64,000 nucleotides of DNA, taken from contig OZ020622.1 in assembly GCA_963971575.1 (NCBI GenBank), positions 34,130,301 through 34,194,300 of the forward strand, in the 5' to 3' direction. The notes under the pieces are model-generated. The model was not told the DNA's origin and did no database searches. It worked only from the letters and a program-made list of their open reading frames with translations. Origin of the DNA: Liopterus haemorrhoidalis. Its lineage: Eukaryota; Arthropoda; Insecta; Coleoptera; Dytiscidae. A program made the position numbers and the translations under genes. Below, one piece after another: positions 21,601 through 34,106 of the stretch (its first letter is position 1; the number at the start of each line of letters is the position of its first letter).

Positions 21601-22556
21601 CAGTGGCGCCCATTTTTATTTAGAACTTACAGTTTAAAACGCGTAAGTGTAGTCGACTAATCTCGACCTACTCCCGTCTTCACTGAGCAAGCCGATTGCC
21701 TCTGCTAGACAGAGCGTGGCAACTTGTAAAAACCATACCTTTACATTTTCCCGCCAAAATGGGGGCATTCTGCAACGCTGGCAACATGTTGACCATTAGC
21801 GCTAAATGGTGTTTGTTCCTCAGCTTGTCCTTCTAACATCTTGTAATTGAAGATTATTTAGGTGAAAGTGAGGTGAAATATGTTCCGTAGCAGAGAGTAT
21901 TTAATTCTCTGACCCGCTGCGCGGTTATAGCCCCGCGTACTGGCTTTCTTGACGTATAATATTTGCGATAATACCTCACAAAATCCAATTTGGGAGTTTT
22001 AAAAAATGAGTAGTACTCGTACGAATCACAATACTTACATTGAATCACGTCGCGGGTCACCACCAATTTTGGGTATTTAGTGCAAATAAGTTACGCAGTT
22101 TTGTGTAAAAAATATTTATTGATTTTTTAAAAACAATTGAATTATTATTTTATTTGACAGTTGTGATTATAGGTTCAAATTAATTTTTCTGATCGCAGTA
22201 ATCTGTGATGGTTATATGGAGAATCGCTACGGTTGCCACAATGGGATTTTTTCCTAAGAGAACCCCTATTTTACCTCATGTTACTGAGCTATAAGTTGTT
22301 CACTTTTGTAAAAACAAACTAAGAGGGAATTTTGTTTTCAATAGTTTGCACCTTTGAAGCTGTATGTCATGTTGGTATTAAAAAATGTCACTTTTTTAAA
22401 ATGTCGATCCATTTGACATATGTCATATTGAAAAATGATATCTTAATTATAATGATCATAACCTTATCAACCTAAAGTCGGTTTTACAGCGTAAGGAATA
22501 TTTTAATTGACATTTGAAGTCAGTAACACACCATAAAAGTAACCAAAATATCCAGA

Positions 22557-23320
<764 letters not shown>

Positions 23321-23406
23321 ACGATAACTCAAAAACGGTTTAACGTAAAGAGTTCGTTCTGGTACTAAAAAATTCTCCTATTAAATGGGAAGAACCCTAT
23401 TGTTTT

Positions 23407-23655
23407 TTATGAAAATCGGTTGACTAAAAATGGGAGTTTACTCGTGTCGATTTTAAGATTTTTGCGAATATTTAGCAACAGAAAAATATTTCGAAAAAAT
23501 TTATTGAACAAAAGTTACTATAAATGCAATAATTAATAACTTTTATTTGAGACGTTTTTTGACAAAACGAAAAATTTCGAAAATTTTTTGTAAAATTATT
23601 TAAAATCTCAATTTTTTCATACTTATATGTAACGTTTCCATGGTCATGATAATTA
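23407..23655 (+). repeat. Dispersed repeat B, 3' part
   Basis: The sequence beginning CGGTTGACTAAAAATGGGAG matches 48708-48945 closely through about 240 bp (GATTTTAAGATTTTTG, ATTTCGAAAAAATTTATTGA and so on). It belongs to the same family whose 5' part is at 38049-38189. In the 48.6-kb copy this part is preceded by a CTGT-rich tract ending TGTGTACACG; here the GT array ends TGTGTACACG at the same relative place. Confidence 0.85.
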
Positions 23656-23836
23656 ATTCGTACCTAGTAAAGCAAGCCTTGGACAAAAATTGGTATAGAA
23701 CATAATTTGATGTATTTTTGAAGATTTATCTAAATATTTAATTTTTTTTTTTTTTTCAAATTTACATTTTTTTTTAAATATTTTTTTTATGGGAGGGCAA
23801 GTCTAGCGGAGGTTTCCCTTCGCCACTGGTTTTATT

Positions 23837-24317
23837 TCATTAGGCTATTCAATGAAATTCAATGAACCATTTTGATGAGTGTATTTGCTGCAAAATTTGA
23901 TCTATAGATTAATACTAATAATTTATTCATTATTAAAGTATACATATCTACATAGTTTTATGTATCTAAGGCCTGGTATTTCGAACCATAGATAAAATGG
24001 ACTATCTATGGGATAAGTTGTTATCAAGGGAATAAACGATTTTTTGCGTATTTACAATTATTTATCTATAGAGTAACTAAGTTATCTATAGGATAAGTTA
24101 TTCACAGCGTGTAGGTACTGATAAATGTTATCCATTGGATAAAAAATGACAGATTTTAACAGATAGGTGTCAAAAAATATTTTATTGATAAATATATGTA
24201 CATAATATAAGCATATATATGTAAAATATATAATATAACAGGTATTATGTACATATTAGACATACCTACACTTTATATACATATTACATACACCATTTAT
24301 TTTTAAAGAAAGGAATC
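23837..24317. other. Left subterminal region of a Harbinger remnant
   Basis: From about 23970 the sequence (GGCCTGGTATTTCGAACC, then repeated GATAA/TTATC words) looks like a Harbinger left end. No coding is seen before 24318. Confidence 0.45.
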
Positions 24318-24524
24318 ATGGATGCTGATTTAGAAGATTTGCAAGCAGACGATGATGAAGAAATTGTAGAGTATTTAAAACGTCCATACATAGTTCGTGT
24401 TAGACCAAATCATATGAACCATTGGGGTGAGAAAGAATTTATTAATCGATTTCGATTAGCGAAAAATGCATTTAATATCCTGTTTCACCAAATATTACAC
24501 CAATTAAAAAATAAAAATAAATAA
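24318..24524 (+). pseudogene. Harbinger transposase N-terminus
   Basis: The frame starts MDADLEDLQADDDEEIVEYL and continues with RPYIVRVRPNHM and EFINRFRLAKNAFNIL, the acidic start and first helical motif (EFxxRFRL) of HARBI1-type transposases. It stops after LKNKNK at 24522-24524, shortly before the nested DDE_3 element. The catalytic part is absent. Confidence 0.82.
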
Positions 24525-24596
24525 ACGGTCGTATTTAATTTTCAGTGTTTTTGCATTTCTATTCTGTATGCAGGATGCATTAAACATATAGTCGGA

Positions 24597-25741
24597 TTGC
24601 TGATAGGTGACTGTTACATGTATGTATCAAGTAGTGCATTCATATAATAATCTAGTAACCTTTTTCAGCGATTTTAAAAATGTTTTTTGTTATTTGTCTT
24701 AGCTGTCAGTGTCTGTTAATAATATTAATTAATAGATCTTGCGGCCAATTATTAAATTTACAAACTTTAATTTTAAATCTGCTGGAATATTTTAATTCCG
24801 AAAAAAAGAACAATGGGCCACTTATTTCTCTATCTTGTGTCCGTCAAAGAGTAACAGCTGCCTTAAAGATTTCGGAATCAACAATTCATAGAATTATAAA
24901 ATGTAAAAAATCTGAACTTCTCACTAACAAAATCACGAGAAAACGAAGGAAATTAAAATCTGAACCAGTTTATTTTATTGATACATTGGTACAAACGTAT
25001 GGTCATGAAGTACTAAGATTGCCACCTTATCACTGCCAGTTTAACCCCATTGAACTAATTTGGGGTATAACAAAAAATTATTATGATAGACATATTGGTC
25101 AAAACGGATATAGTGATAACGAAGTTTTGAAAATGTGGCAAGTAGCCTGTGATCAAATTAGTTGTGAAACTTGGGTAAAATATGTTAAAAAAATCGAAAA
25201 TTTAATAAATGAATGCTGGGAAAGGGTAAGGTTTGTTGATGATATTAATCCAATAATAATAAATACAAGAAATGACAGTGACAGTTCAGATGACGACGAT
25301 ATCATGCATTACAGTGACTAATTTTTTTAAAATAAAAATAAACATTTATATACAACTTCTAGCAATATATTATATGAATAAATATATTTTTACTTAATAT
25401 TTTATTACTTACAGGAAAACATAAAAATTTAATTTAATTAAACAAGAAATTATAATCCAAAATTTACGTATGAGTATAAGTTTTTCCTTATTTATAATTA
25501 TTACCCTAAAATTAATAATTTTGTTTGCTGTAAATTTATTTTCCTGCTCAAATTAGTAAAGATATCTACGAATCATTCCGTTTCTTTCTAATGCTTTGTT
25601 TTTTTAAAAATAATTTGGAAGGTTAGTTGTCAACTTGCGTCACTATACGTTACTATGGGTATACAAATAATTATATAGACAGAGAAAGCATATAGTATTG
25701 TATATCGATACTTGTAGCAACGAACAGTCACCTATCAGCAA
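24597..25741 (+). mobile_element. DDE_3 (IS630-Tc1-like) transposon, internally deleted
   Basis: A 19-bp inverted repeat, TTGCTGATAGGTGACTGTT at 24597-24615 and its complement at 25723-25741, bounds 1145 bp that hold a single fused transposase frame. I did not find a convincing target duplication. Confidence 0.8.
24680..25321 (+). pseudogene. DDE_3 transposase with the catalytic middle deleted
   Basis: A 213-residue open frame joins two ends of the same transposase. Residues about 35-80 (LEYFNSEKKNNGPLIS, VRQRVTAALKISESTIHRII) are the helix-turn-helix region. From about residue 100 the frame reads DTLVQTYGHEVLRLPPYHCQ and NPIELIWGITKNYY, around the final catalytic Glu, and the tail is Asp/Ser-rich (DSDSSDDDDI). 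The two Asp-bearing blocks are missing, so it cannot cut DNA. It could still bind the ends. The frame is fully open, which suggests the deletion is fairly recent. Confidence 0.82.
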
Positions 25742-26195
25742 TTATTTTCTATAACATTTTTACATTTTAACACAATATTTACAAGTTGCCTTATTTCGGA
25801 AATATTGAAATTTGCGCTTCTTGGGCATTTATGTCATTTATTTTGACAGTTGTATCTATCTCTCTTTTATTCGTGCGAGTCGCGTATATGTCTCCCTTTG
25901 TTTAAGATAAAGCTACTAATACCAACATAAAAAACATTCGAAAATATTATTATCAATCAGTATAGCTATTTACGGGATAACTAGAGTTGGAAATACAGAA
26001 ATCAATTTATCCTAGTGAATATCCAGAGGATAATATTATCCAATTGATAGTTATTCTTATAGATAACTGTTCTAAGATTGTTACTAATTTTATTTCAGAT
26101 TGATAGTTGTGTATGAGAATCTAGTAAACTGTGGTGCTAAGTGCGTAAATGTGTTTGTATATATCTGTAAATATATGTGCAACTATATTTATAAA
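25742..26195. other. Right flank of the Harbinger remnant, no gene
   Basis: AT-rich sequence; the part from about 26000 resembles the Harbinger left subterminal region in reverse. Confidence 0.35.
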
Positions 26196-26370
26196 GGTAA
26201 TAATAATAATATATTTATTTAGCTAAAAATGCTAGTATTATAATTACAATTGCAAACAATAAATCTAGTTATACAAATATTCTATAAAAAATAAATGTTA
26301 ATATTTACAAAATAATACAATATTAGTATACAAAAAAATAGAGAAAAAAAGTAACCTACATATAAAGTCT

Positions 26371-26470
26371 GTTCCAAACGGTTAAGCGGAACTAGATTTT
26401 GCAATCTAGTTACTTTCATCGTTTAAATCGTGCTTTTCGGCCGTTTTGTTTAAGCTTTGTAAATCATACT
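26371..26470 (+). repeat. Dispersed repeat A, copy 1
   Basis: The segment CTGTTCCAAACGGTTAAGCG, then the self-complementary AACTAGATTTTGCAATCTAGTT, recurs at 38190-38280 (reversed) and 52648-52740 with substitutions. It looks like a MITE-type repeat. The long frame over it (26399-26650) has no protein features. Confidence 0.75.
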
Positions 26471-26654
26471 TTCAATAAACATTTTTTGATTAAGGTTAAT
26501 ATCATTTTAAAATGTCATTTTCTTTATATTTTGATTTTTTGTGTCATTCTTAATACAAATTTGCCATTTATTTATTTTTTTGTTATTAAAATACGTAAAA
26601 AAATTAATTTAATTTTGACATGTCATTCGTTTCCATGGTTTCATTGTTGAAATT

Positions 26655-27415
26655 TTAAATTTTGAGACTGTACATGAATTTTATTTTTCTTTTAAATAGT
26701 GCAATATTCATACAGTGTTTAATATCACTGTCCAGTTTGTTATATTTTATTATACTTTTAATAAATATCGAATTATATGCTACTTGATTTTTCTTTTTAC
26801 ATTCAATATAAAAGTTGTTCTTATTACGCGTGTTATAGTTATGAATTACATTGCACTCAGTTAAAATATTTTCAAAATATGATGGCATCAAACCAAATTT
26901 AATTTTGTGTAAAAAAAGAGTTTGGTATTCAATTAGATCTCTAATATTTAACCAGTTTATTGTTGTCAACATAGCATCTACTTTAGTACGCCTGTTACAA
27001 TGCAGTATAATTCGCATTGCTCGATTTTGTAGTTTTTGTTAATTATTAAGGTCAGTCTCGTTACTTAAATACAAAACAGTCGCACAATAATAAAAATGTG
27101 GTAATATTATAGTGTTAAAAACTAATATAAAGATAAACAATTTCCTATTCTATACAATAGAGATTTTTTTTTTTCTATCTTTTTACAAATATAGTCCACA
27201 TGGCCATTAAATTTTGGCTTCCTGTCAACTATAATTCCTAAGTATTTTATCTCATCTACAACATCTATTATTTCTTCATTGATATTTATTTTCAATTGAC
27301 TATCTCTAAAAACACTATATAAATTACTATTGCACATTACCATGGCTTTATTCTTTTTTACATTTAGTTTTAATTTCGTCACCCTAGAGTGCAAATGTTC
27401 TAAATCCACTTTTGG
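26655..27415 (-). pseudogene. LINE reverse transcriptase C-terminal part
   Basis: The minus strand reads LKLNVKKNKAMVM, EIKYLGIIVDRKPKFNGHV (27122-27409), the last conserved blocks of a Jockey/CR1-type reverse transcriptase. After a stop it continues as NRAMRIILHCNRR, LNIRDLIEYQTLFL and IHNYNTRNKNNF (26655-27040), the usual C-terminal extension. The palm with its catalytic Asp pair is missing because of 5' truncation. Confidence 0.85.
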
Positions 27416-28560
27416 GCGATATGGAGTTCAATTGAGAGAGAATGTTAGAATGAGAGAATGTCTAGAAGAAAGTTAGAATTCAATTGACCTATACCTACTA
27501 CGAAAAGTGTAGTTTAATCAAAGGAAAATAAACTTTTTTAAATTTTTTTGACCTATATCCCAGATAAATTATGATATTTGAGCGCCTTTTGTCTTATATC
27601 CTACTTGTATAACAAATGTTCCATATCCAACCTAACATAATATGATTTTTGAACTATATCCTATAAATTTCCTTTTCGTAAATTAGTATTCTATTGTTCT
27701 ATATCCGAATGAACCAATGAAAATAGAGTATTTCATTAAAACTTCACTTTGTCCGATCTCCAGTATCGGAATAGATTAATCATACCAGTTGTCCTACAGT
27801 ATTAAACTACTTATGTTTATGGGCAACTGTTTTCCATTAAACTAATAAAAATGGATGAGTTCAACTAAAAAAAAAAAATGCAATTTTGATGATAATTTTG
27901 TTTGCACTAAAATTTGCAGAAATAAAACTTCGCGATCAAAAATGCTGTTAAATAATATGTCAAATACACTTGAGATACCTGATATAATGCCCCTAACTGA
28001 TTGCCCCTACTTGGCATGCACCTAACTTGGCATTTCGGAAGACAAATGAAAAGATTTGGAATCTATGTTACCATTTATGAATGATTCCGATAAAGAATTT
28101 TATAAGGTCTTGTTTAAGAAAACAAAATAAAAATATAACAGAAAAACAGATAAAATTTCGAAATCAAAAGAAAACAAGATTAACTTCAATAATAATAAGT
28201 AAATAATTTTTGTTGCTACAGTTTATTCCTGTTTATTTATTTATTTTTTTGTAATATTTATAAAAATAGTTTTTGTAATAGAGAATACAACTTTGTTTCA
28301 TATGAACTTTTGTGTATTTGTCCTATATCCTTGTTTTTTGTCCTATATCCTGTTAAATGTATCAACATGGTATAAAAATGTATTTCTGTATGTAATATTA
28401 TTATGAATATGAAGAAATTACCATTATACTTTCTTGTAACACGTAATACTCAATTATACATTTAACTGCAATTTCCCAAATAAAATATTTGGGCAGTTAG
28501 AACACTTGCACTCTAGTCTAGGGTGACGATTTGTTACCACAAAACCAACCATTTAATGCA
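27416..28560. other. AT-rich stretch, no gene; repeated CCTATATCC words
   Basis: No coding signal. The words TCCTATATCC and close variants recur irregularly at about 27545, 27592, 27654, 28320 and 28342. Its two edges carry an inverted copy of a 26-bp LINE-like string (see findings). Confidence 0.5.
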
Positions 28561-28614
28561 TTTAACTCTATGTGAATTAGGTCCACTAGAAATTAAAAAA
28601 TATGCGTTACAAAC

Positions 28615-28736
28615 CTAGCATTGCCCCAATGTTCAGCATCTGTCCAAAGTAACAGCTCTCGGGAGGCAATGTGCCAGTGTCACTGATGTAGGGCCATACG
28701 GGGTACACATGATCCATACATACTGCTATTGTATAC
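28615..28736 (-). CDS. Exon of a DRAM2/Frag1-family transmembrane protein (host gene)
   Basis: A 122-nt minus-strand exon with a TTTTATGCAG acceptor just before it and AG|GTTTGT donor just after it. It is open and in phase: it encodes [20 protein letters not shown], then [20 protein letters not shown]. This is the signature of the Frag1/DRAM/Sfk1 family (Pfam Frag1), lysosomal or plasma-membrane proteins with six membrane spans linked to autophagy in animals. The motif [21 protein letters not shown] is the first extracytoplasmic loop. The neighbouring exons are not recognisable in the window, which fits introns swollen by transposons. It is the one sequence here under visible purifying constraint. 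Alternatively it is an exon of a duplicated, decayed copy. Confidence 0.85.
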
Positions 28737-28740
28737 CTGC

Positions 28741-29104
28741 ATAAAATAATAAAAATAACTTAATGGAAAATCATAATTAAGACAATTAATGCTAGAAACA
28801 GGAATGAATATTTTCAATGGACTCCTTAGCTGCTCCGGAAAGCATTGTACGTTTAGAATTGAGATTTTTTGAGTTACTATTAAAACAGACCAGTGGTGGG
28901 TCGAGGTATATTTTAATGGAGGGGCTGCAACTAAATGTCGGGCTTTTAGTCAAAATGTTGAGTTTAATTCAACAACTCTTAAGGAGCGTTAAGCTTCTTA
29001 AGAATCATAGCCATTAGTTAACGAGCAAAGAGAATTTATACCCGGAAATATTTCCACACTCATAATTCATAACACACTAAAGTTTCATAAAGTTTATGAA
29101 TTTA
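28741..29104. other. Probable intron sequence, no gene seen
   Basis: The plus-strand frame at 28817-29017 has no family features. The stretch would be intron of the DRAM2-like gene upstream of the exon. Confidence 0.4.
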
Positions 29105-30319
29105 GGGCCGGTCTTTCCATCTTCAGATAAAGTGGCTGGTAACGTTATCTGACGGATAAAAACAATAAAACGTCTTTCCATCTTCAGATAAAGTTATTCC
29201 TACGAATAAACTATGCTATCTGGCAGATAAGTTATTCGGTAGTCAAAGTAGCGAATAAGTAACGAATAAGTGCTGTCACTGTCAAAAAGTTAGAAATTAA
29301 ATGATTTCTTGGATCAATAAATTGCAAAATGGACTTGAAAAAATTTAATTTGTTTGAATTTTATTAATTGTGCCTTAATAATGCCTTAACTCCAAAATAA
29401 CAGTGCACCAGTCCACGGTGAGAAAAAATATGAAAAAAGTATCTCGTGCAATATCCAGCTTATGTCTGATTTCATTTGTATGCCTTGTACGGAAAATTAA
29501 ATTCACAAATTTCAACGAGTATATTACGAAATTGTCCGCTATCTACGAGTGGTTGCAGCCTGGGATGAAATGTTAGTGAAACTGCTTTCTTCTGTGAAAA
29601 AAAGGCTGATGTAAACGGTGTCGAGAAGGATATTTTATATTAAACGTTAGCCGGGATCCACGCCTTACAATATAATGTTTAATAATTCTAATATTCGCTT
29701 CAAATTTGAGCAATAAGATTATAATTAGTATAGTAGCAACTGCAGTATTCCGCAACTTTAACGTTACAAGAGTGGATATGAAGAACCACCCACAAAATAT
29801 CAGTACTGTGTCGGTGACGTACCTGAAGAAACTGATTACTCAGGAGAAATGAAAATGAAAGAATACTCCGTGATTTAATTTCTTATTTTCAAATTTATTA
29901 TAACTTATTTTGTATTTACATCAATCATAATAAAATTAAATAAACGTAGAATTAGTTCCCCCAATTTTATTACATGCTTACTTATTAATAATTGCTAAAA
30001 TCTTGTATAAAGCATCCATAAATTTAATTTTGTTAATGACAATAACCAAAAAAACGGCTCGACAGCTGTCAGTTTACCAATTTATTTATTTATTTCCATA
30101 GAGAAACAAAAATCTTTCTCAACGCCTATTTCAGTTACAAATTCAGTGTTACCAATCTGAGGATTCAATATGTCAGTCTCATTATCCGTCAGATAACTAT
30201 CTGACAGATAAATATGAATTGAAGGACGGGATGACATTTATCCAACAGATAAAGTATCAGATAACTTTATCTATCAGATAGTTACCCAGAAGTTTATTAG
30301 AAGGTGGAAAGACCGGGCC
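29105..30319 (+). mobile_element. Harbinger element, deleted and decayed
   Basis: The left end GGGCCGGTCTTTCCATCTTC and reversed right end GGCCCGGTCTTTCCACCTTC form inverted repeats, with TTA on both sides (29102-29104 and 30320-30322). Subterminal GATAAAGT/TTATCTG words recur at both ends. Inside, plus-strand fragments VRKNMKKVSRAIS (about 29420), FYEIVRYLRVVAAWDE (about 29530) and GVEKDILY are relics of the transposase around its first catalytic region. The frames are broken, so I treat it as non-autonomous. Confidence 0.85.
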
Positions 30320-30322
30320 TTA

Positions 30323-30740
30323 TAAAACTTTAGTAATACAAAATATTAAAATTTGTATTTGATATAGTTTTTAATATGTACTTTTTATGTACGCGTTTTT
30401 ATTTAATTGTTCAAAATAAGCGCTTTACAAACGCACGGGAACGCAGTGCCGAATATACATTAAGAATATACGATTGAGCCAAATCTTGAGAAAATTATAC
30501 AGGATAAACATAAACTCAATGTTTTACATTAAAAAAATATCCTTTTCCTGTAATTTTCCTTATAATTGTTTTTCCTTTTTAACAATTTGAGTTTTGTTTG
30601 TAGTTTCAGGTTTTTGTTTTATAAATAAAGCAATATATAACATACATTGCGTTTATTATTTAATATAAATTAATAAGGGTTCCAAAAATATGTAAGATGT
30701 TTAGAAGGGTTGCGTGTTAAAATAAAGTTGGGAACCGCTG
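30323..30740. mobile_element. Right end of a hAT-type element (left end not found)
   Basis: The sequence ending GTTGGGAACCGCTG at 30740, read in reverse CAGCGGTTCCCAAC, is a classic hAT MITE terminus, and TAAGGGTTCCAAAAATATG lies just inside it. Helicase coding sequence starts right after it. The expected left end flanked by CTCTATAT was not seen, so the left boundary is arbitrary and the element may be truncated by the Harbinger element. Confidence 0.5.
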
Positions 30741-32732
30741 CTCTATATGGACATTCTATACCATTACACATTCAACTCAAACTCGAGCACATGGAAAGTG
30801 AATCGCAAGGTCAGGAGAAAGTAATTTCGCGAATGTACGCTATCACTCCCCGAGCCGAAGAGATGTATTATCTTCGTCTTTTGCTATTACATGTCAGAAG
30901 CACCAGGAGCTATGAAGGCGTCCGCACAGTCGATGGTGTAGTCTATAACACTTTCAACCTCGCTGCTCAAGCCAGGAATTTGCAAGCTGATGATCAGGAA
31001 TGGATAAGGTAAGAATATATACGTATGACAAAATTTTCTTATCGTTCATTTGTTGTTTGACAGGTGTCTAGAGGAGGCCCGCTCAGATGCGTATGCTATT
31101 TGCCACGCTGAGCATCTTCTGTGACCTGGCCCAACCGGATATAATCTGGAACCGGTTCAAGGATTATTTAACAGAAGATTTTAGAAGAAACGGCCATGAA
31201 AGGAACACTGTCGAACCTCTCGCAAAAGGTACTCTTGCAAAATGGTACAAGCTGTCGCGAGAAAGGCCTTCCGACACCGCCCGCAGATCTATTGATAGTC
31301 CGGGACGAGACGTTTATCATCGAAGCGGAACTTGAGAAAGCAGAAAGATGCCAGGCATTGCTGAACGTTGAACAGCAGATTGTTTATAACGTCGTAATGA
31401 ACGTCATCTCCAATCCTATAGACGCCAATAGGTATTTTTATTTAGATGGACCGGTGGAACAGGAAAAACGTTTGTGTACAACCCAATATTGAGCATGCGC
31501 CGTAATCAACGTAAAATAGCCCTGCCCGTTGCGTGAACTAGCATAGCAGCCATGTTATTGAAAAATGGTTGCACTGTACACTCTCGATTCAAACTACTCG
31601 TGCCAATTATAGAGACATCTACTTGCAACTTGAAGGCTGGGTAAGCCGTGACAGAGAAAATCAGACAGGCAGACCTAATTATGAGAGACGAGGTACCGAT
31701 GGCTCCTGCGTTAGCCTAAAACATCATTGATAGAGAGCTGCGTGATGTTCTACGCAGTGATCAACCATTTGGTGGAGAAACAGTATTGTTGGGAGGAGAC
31801 TCTCGTCAATGTTTGCCTGTTGTACCGCATGTTCATAAAGCCTATATTATAGAAACGTGCGTAAAAAAATAGTCCGTTATGGCTCACTTCCGATCGCTAA
31901 ATCTTCATCAAAAGGAGAGCCCATCCTGACGAAATTGATTTCTGCGAATTTCTTCTGAAACTTGGAGGCGGACTATTGGACAATGGTAACGGCTTGCCAA
32001 GAGACCCAATTGCAATTCCACATAGATGTGTAAAGATGTCATCAAAGAATTATACGGCCACATAAATAATAAACCGCGCTATTTTATGTCCTAAGAATGA
32101 AGACTGCTTGATGATAAATTATATAATTTTATTTACATCGACTGTGTCGTCGAGGATGATACTGACCGGGAAAATTTTACCACCGAGTTCTTAAACTCAC
32201 TGACGCCAACGGGAATATTCCGCCTCATAAGTGACGCTAAAAACGGGTGCCATAGTCATGTTGCTACAGAACCTGAATTTGGTAGATAGGCCATGCAATA
32301 GTACCCGTTTCGTCATCAGGAACATGAATGCTAACTATTTAGACGCCGAAATAGCGGTGGGAAATTTTAAAGGTCAGATGGTCCTTCTACCTCGAATTGA
32401 CATTTTGTCGAGTGACGTAAATCTGCCCTTTACTTTAAGAAGAAGGCAATTCCCGATTCACTTGGCGTATGCAATAACCATAAACAAAGCCCAGGGACAA
32501 ACCTTAGATATGGTGAGCATATATATGAGAAAACAAATGTTTGCACATGGACAACTCCACGTTGTTAACATTAAGAATGCGCCATACGGAGTATTGATTT
32601 TAAAATGATCGGAAATTAATATAGCTAAAATTCTTCGATGCTGTCCGTATTCAAGTTTGCCCAAGACCGGAACAGGGTACTCTCATAAAGAAAAACACTA
32701 CCACTTTCACTCGCAACATAGTATATGAAGAA
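30741..32732 (+). pseudogene. Helitron Rep/helicase, helicase part, broken
   Basis: Helitrons move by rolling-circle replication using a Rep nuclease fused to a PIF1-type helicase. Only the linker and helicase are here. In order: RMYAITPRAEEMYYLRLLLL and YEGVRTVDGVVYNTFNLAA (30830-31010), LNVEQQIVYNVV, then a Walker A region FYLDGPGGTGKT that needs one base restored at about 31448, GIASMLLKNG.TVHSRFKL (about 31540-31590), and finally LKTGAIVMLLQNLNL, LPFTLRRRQFPIHLAYAITI and NKAQGQTLD (32231-32520). The end TTFTRNIVYEEIL stops at 32731 or so. Many frame changes and stops make it dead. The Rep domain and Helitron termini are absent or unrecognised. Confidence 0.87.
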
Positions 32733-33195
32733 ATTCTTTAGGGCTATTTGCATATATTTATAGCAATTATTTTAACAATGTTTGATTCCCGGAAGAATGG
32801 TAAACATTTCTTTTTAACTTCTCCGTTGAGAAACTGATTATATATATTTTCATTCACCGAGGACTGAGATAGGTTTATTTTTTGTTTAATCAAAAGTTTA
32901 ATCAGAAAAAAGCAAACAGGAGATAATACCATTGGTTTTTGCCTAAACAAGAATTTGTTGAAAAATTGCAAACAATACAAAATGCCACTACTTAAGAAAT
33001 ATGATGATCAGATACGGAAGGGATTTGAAGAAATTCCAATAATTTATCAGTTAAGAAGTTTTTAGTTTTTTGATGGACAAATATAAAAGATTTATGTTTG
33101 ACCAAAACTTTGCTGGACAAAACCAAGCAATAATTAAAGCAATTGATGATTTTATTTAATACTCAGAAACTAATTGAAGAATCTTGATAACTCTA
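32733..33195. other. No gene recognised
   Basis: AT-rich; short frames on both strands without family features. Its last part may be the decayed 5' side of the LINE that follows. Confidence 0.4.
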
Positions 33196-33199
33196 ACAA

Positions 33200-34106
33200 T
33201 AAAAGAATTTAAAATATAAACATCAGCAGTCATAGTCCAATTTCTTGAAGACAGAACATTCTCTATCAAAATTAACAACGACATATCGAACTAGGAAAAC
33301 ATAAAACCAGGAGTACCACAAGGAAGCATGCTAGGTTCAATTATTTTCTTGATCTTTGTGCGAGAAATTCCATCAACTACCACAGTAGTTATGTTTGCAG
33401 ACGACAGAGCCATAATAACCCAAAACAATGATTTGAATTCCGGTATTGAAGAACTCCAAAGTGTTACAAATATAATTATCAACTGGTTTAGTAGTAAATG
33501 GAATGTCAAACTTAACACTACTAAATGCGAGTGCAAATATTTACCTTAAGGAGAATTCGAAGTCCTAAAAACATTTCATTACCGACCAAGAAATTGAATG
33601 GAATCCGAAAGCCAGTCAGTCAAATACCTAAGTGTCCATCTCGTTTTTCGACTAACCTGGAGTGCTCATGTTAACGCTAAACTGCAACTTGCATATAAAA
33701 GACTACAACAACTCTACTATCCATTGCTAAACCGAAAATCTAGTCTCCAAACGACAAGTGCGGTCCTACTATATAAATCACTCCCGAGACCTCTAGTGAC
33801 ATACGCATGTGAAGTGTGGGGTAACACATCAAAAACAAACATAAACAAAATCCAGTTATTTCAAAATAAAGTGTTATGAACGCCCCCTTGTTCATCCGTA
33901 ATGAACAATTGCATAGTGAATTATTAGTACCATCCCTCACTACATTCATTAAACATCTGACCCGACGATGCCTAGAAAACGTTAAAAAAAGTGAAAGTGT
34001 GCTCATCAATAATATAGGCAAGAAAAGAATACACACCAGACTCAAAAGCCTTTACCGCAAGATATTTATAATAGTGATAATAGTGACAATATTGATTAAT
34101 TATTAA
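33200..34106 (+). pseudogene. LINE (Jockey-like) reverse transcriptase, C-terminal half
   Basis: Plus-strand pieces in order: VQFLEDRTFSIKINND (about 33237), GVPQGSMLGSIIFLIFV (33310-33360), VVMFADDRAI with the catalytic Asp-Asp (about 33395), NWFSSKWNVKLNTTKCE (33480-33530), VKYLSVHLVFRLTWSAHVN (33620-33680), YKSLPRPLVTYACEVWGNTS (33770-33830), and a final basic region. This is the palm, thumb and C-terminal order of Jockey-clade elements. Stops at about 33295, 33547 and 33879 break it, and the endonuclease is missing. Confidence 0.85.

Larger units (their letters stand above)
23970..26090 (+). mobile_element. Harbinger remnant interrupted by a DDE_3 transposon
   Basis: The left part has Harbinger-like subterminal sequence and the first 60-odd residues of a transposase (24318). 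The right part, around 26000-26090, read in reverse, has GAACAGTTATCTATAAG and GGATAA words resembling the left subterminal region. An exact right terminus and target duplication were not found, so bounds are approximate. Confidence 0.45.
26196..27415 (-). mobile_element. LINE (Jockey/CR1-like) 3' fragment
   Basis: A 5'-truncated non-LTR retrotransposon on the minus strand ending in an A-rich tail with ATT repeats (minus-strand AATAAATATATTATTATTA, plus positions near 26200-26215). Its 3' untranslated part contains dispersed repeat A (26370 onward). Confidence 0.75.

Noticed and set aside
21598..21612. TGGCGCCC as a tRNA-Lys primer-binding site of a retrotransposon
   Set aside because: The same bases belong to the hAT-type end CAGTGGCG, which is matched at 23828 with flanking 8-bp near-duplicates; no LTR precedes it.
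26399..26650. 83-residue frame resembling a membrane protein (Phe/Ile/Leu-rich)
   Set aside because: It overlies dispersed repeat A and AT-rich LINE 3' sequence; the hydrophobic look comes from base composition.
33740..34045. 101-residue minus-strand frame
   Set aside because: It is antisense to the plus-strand LINE C-terminal region, which carries the recognisable motifs.
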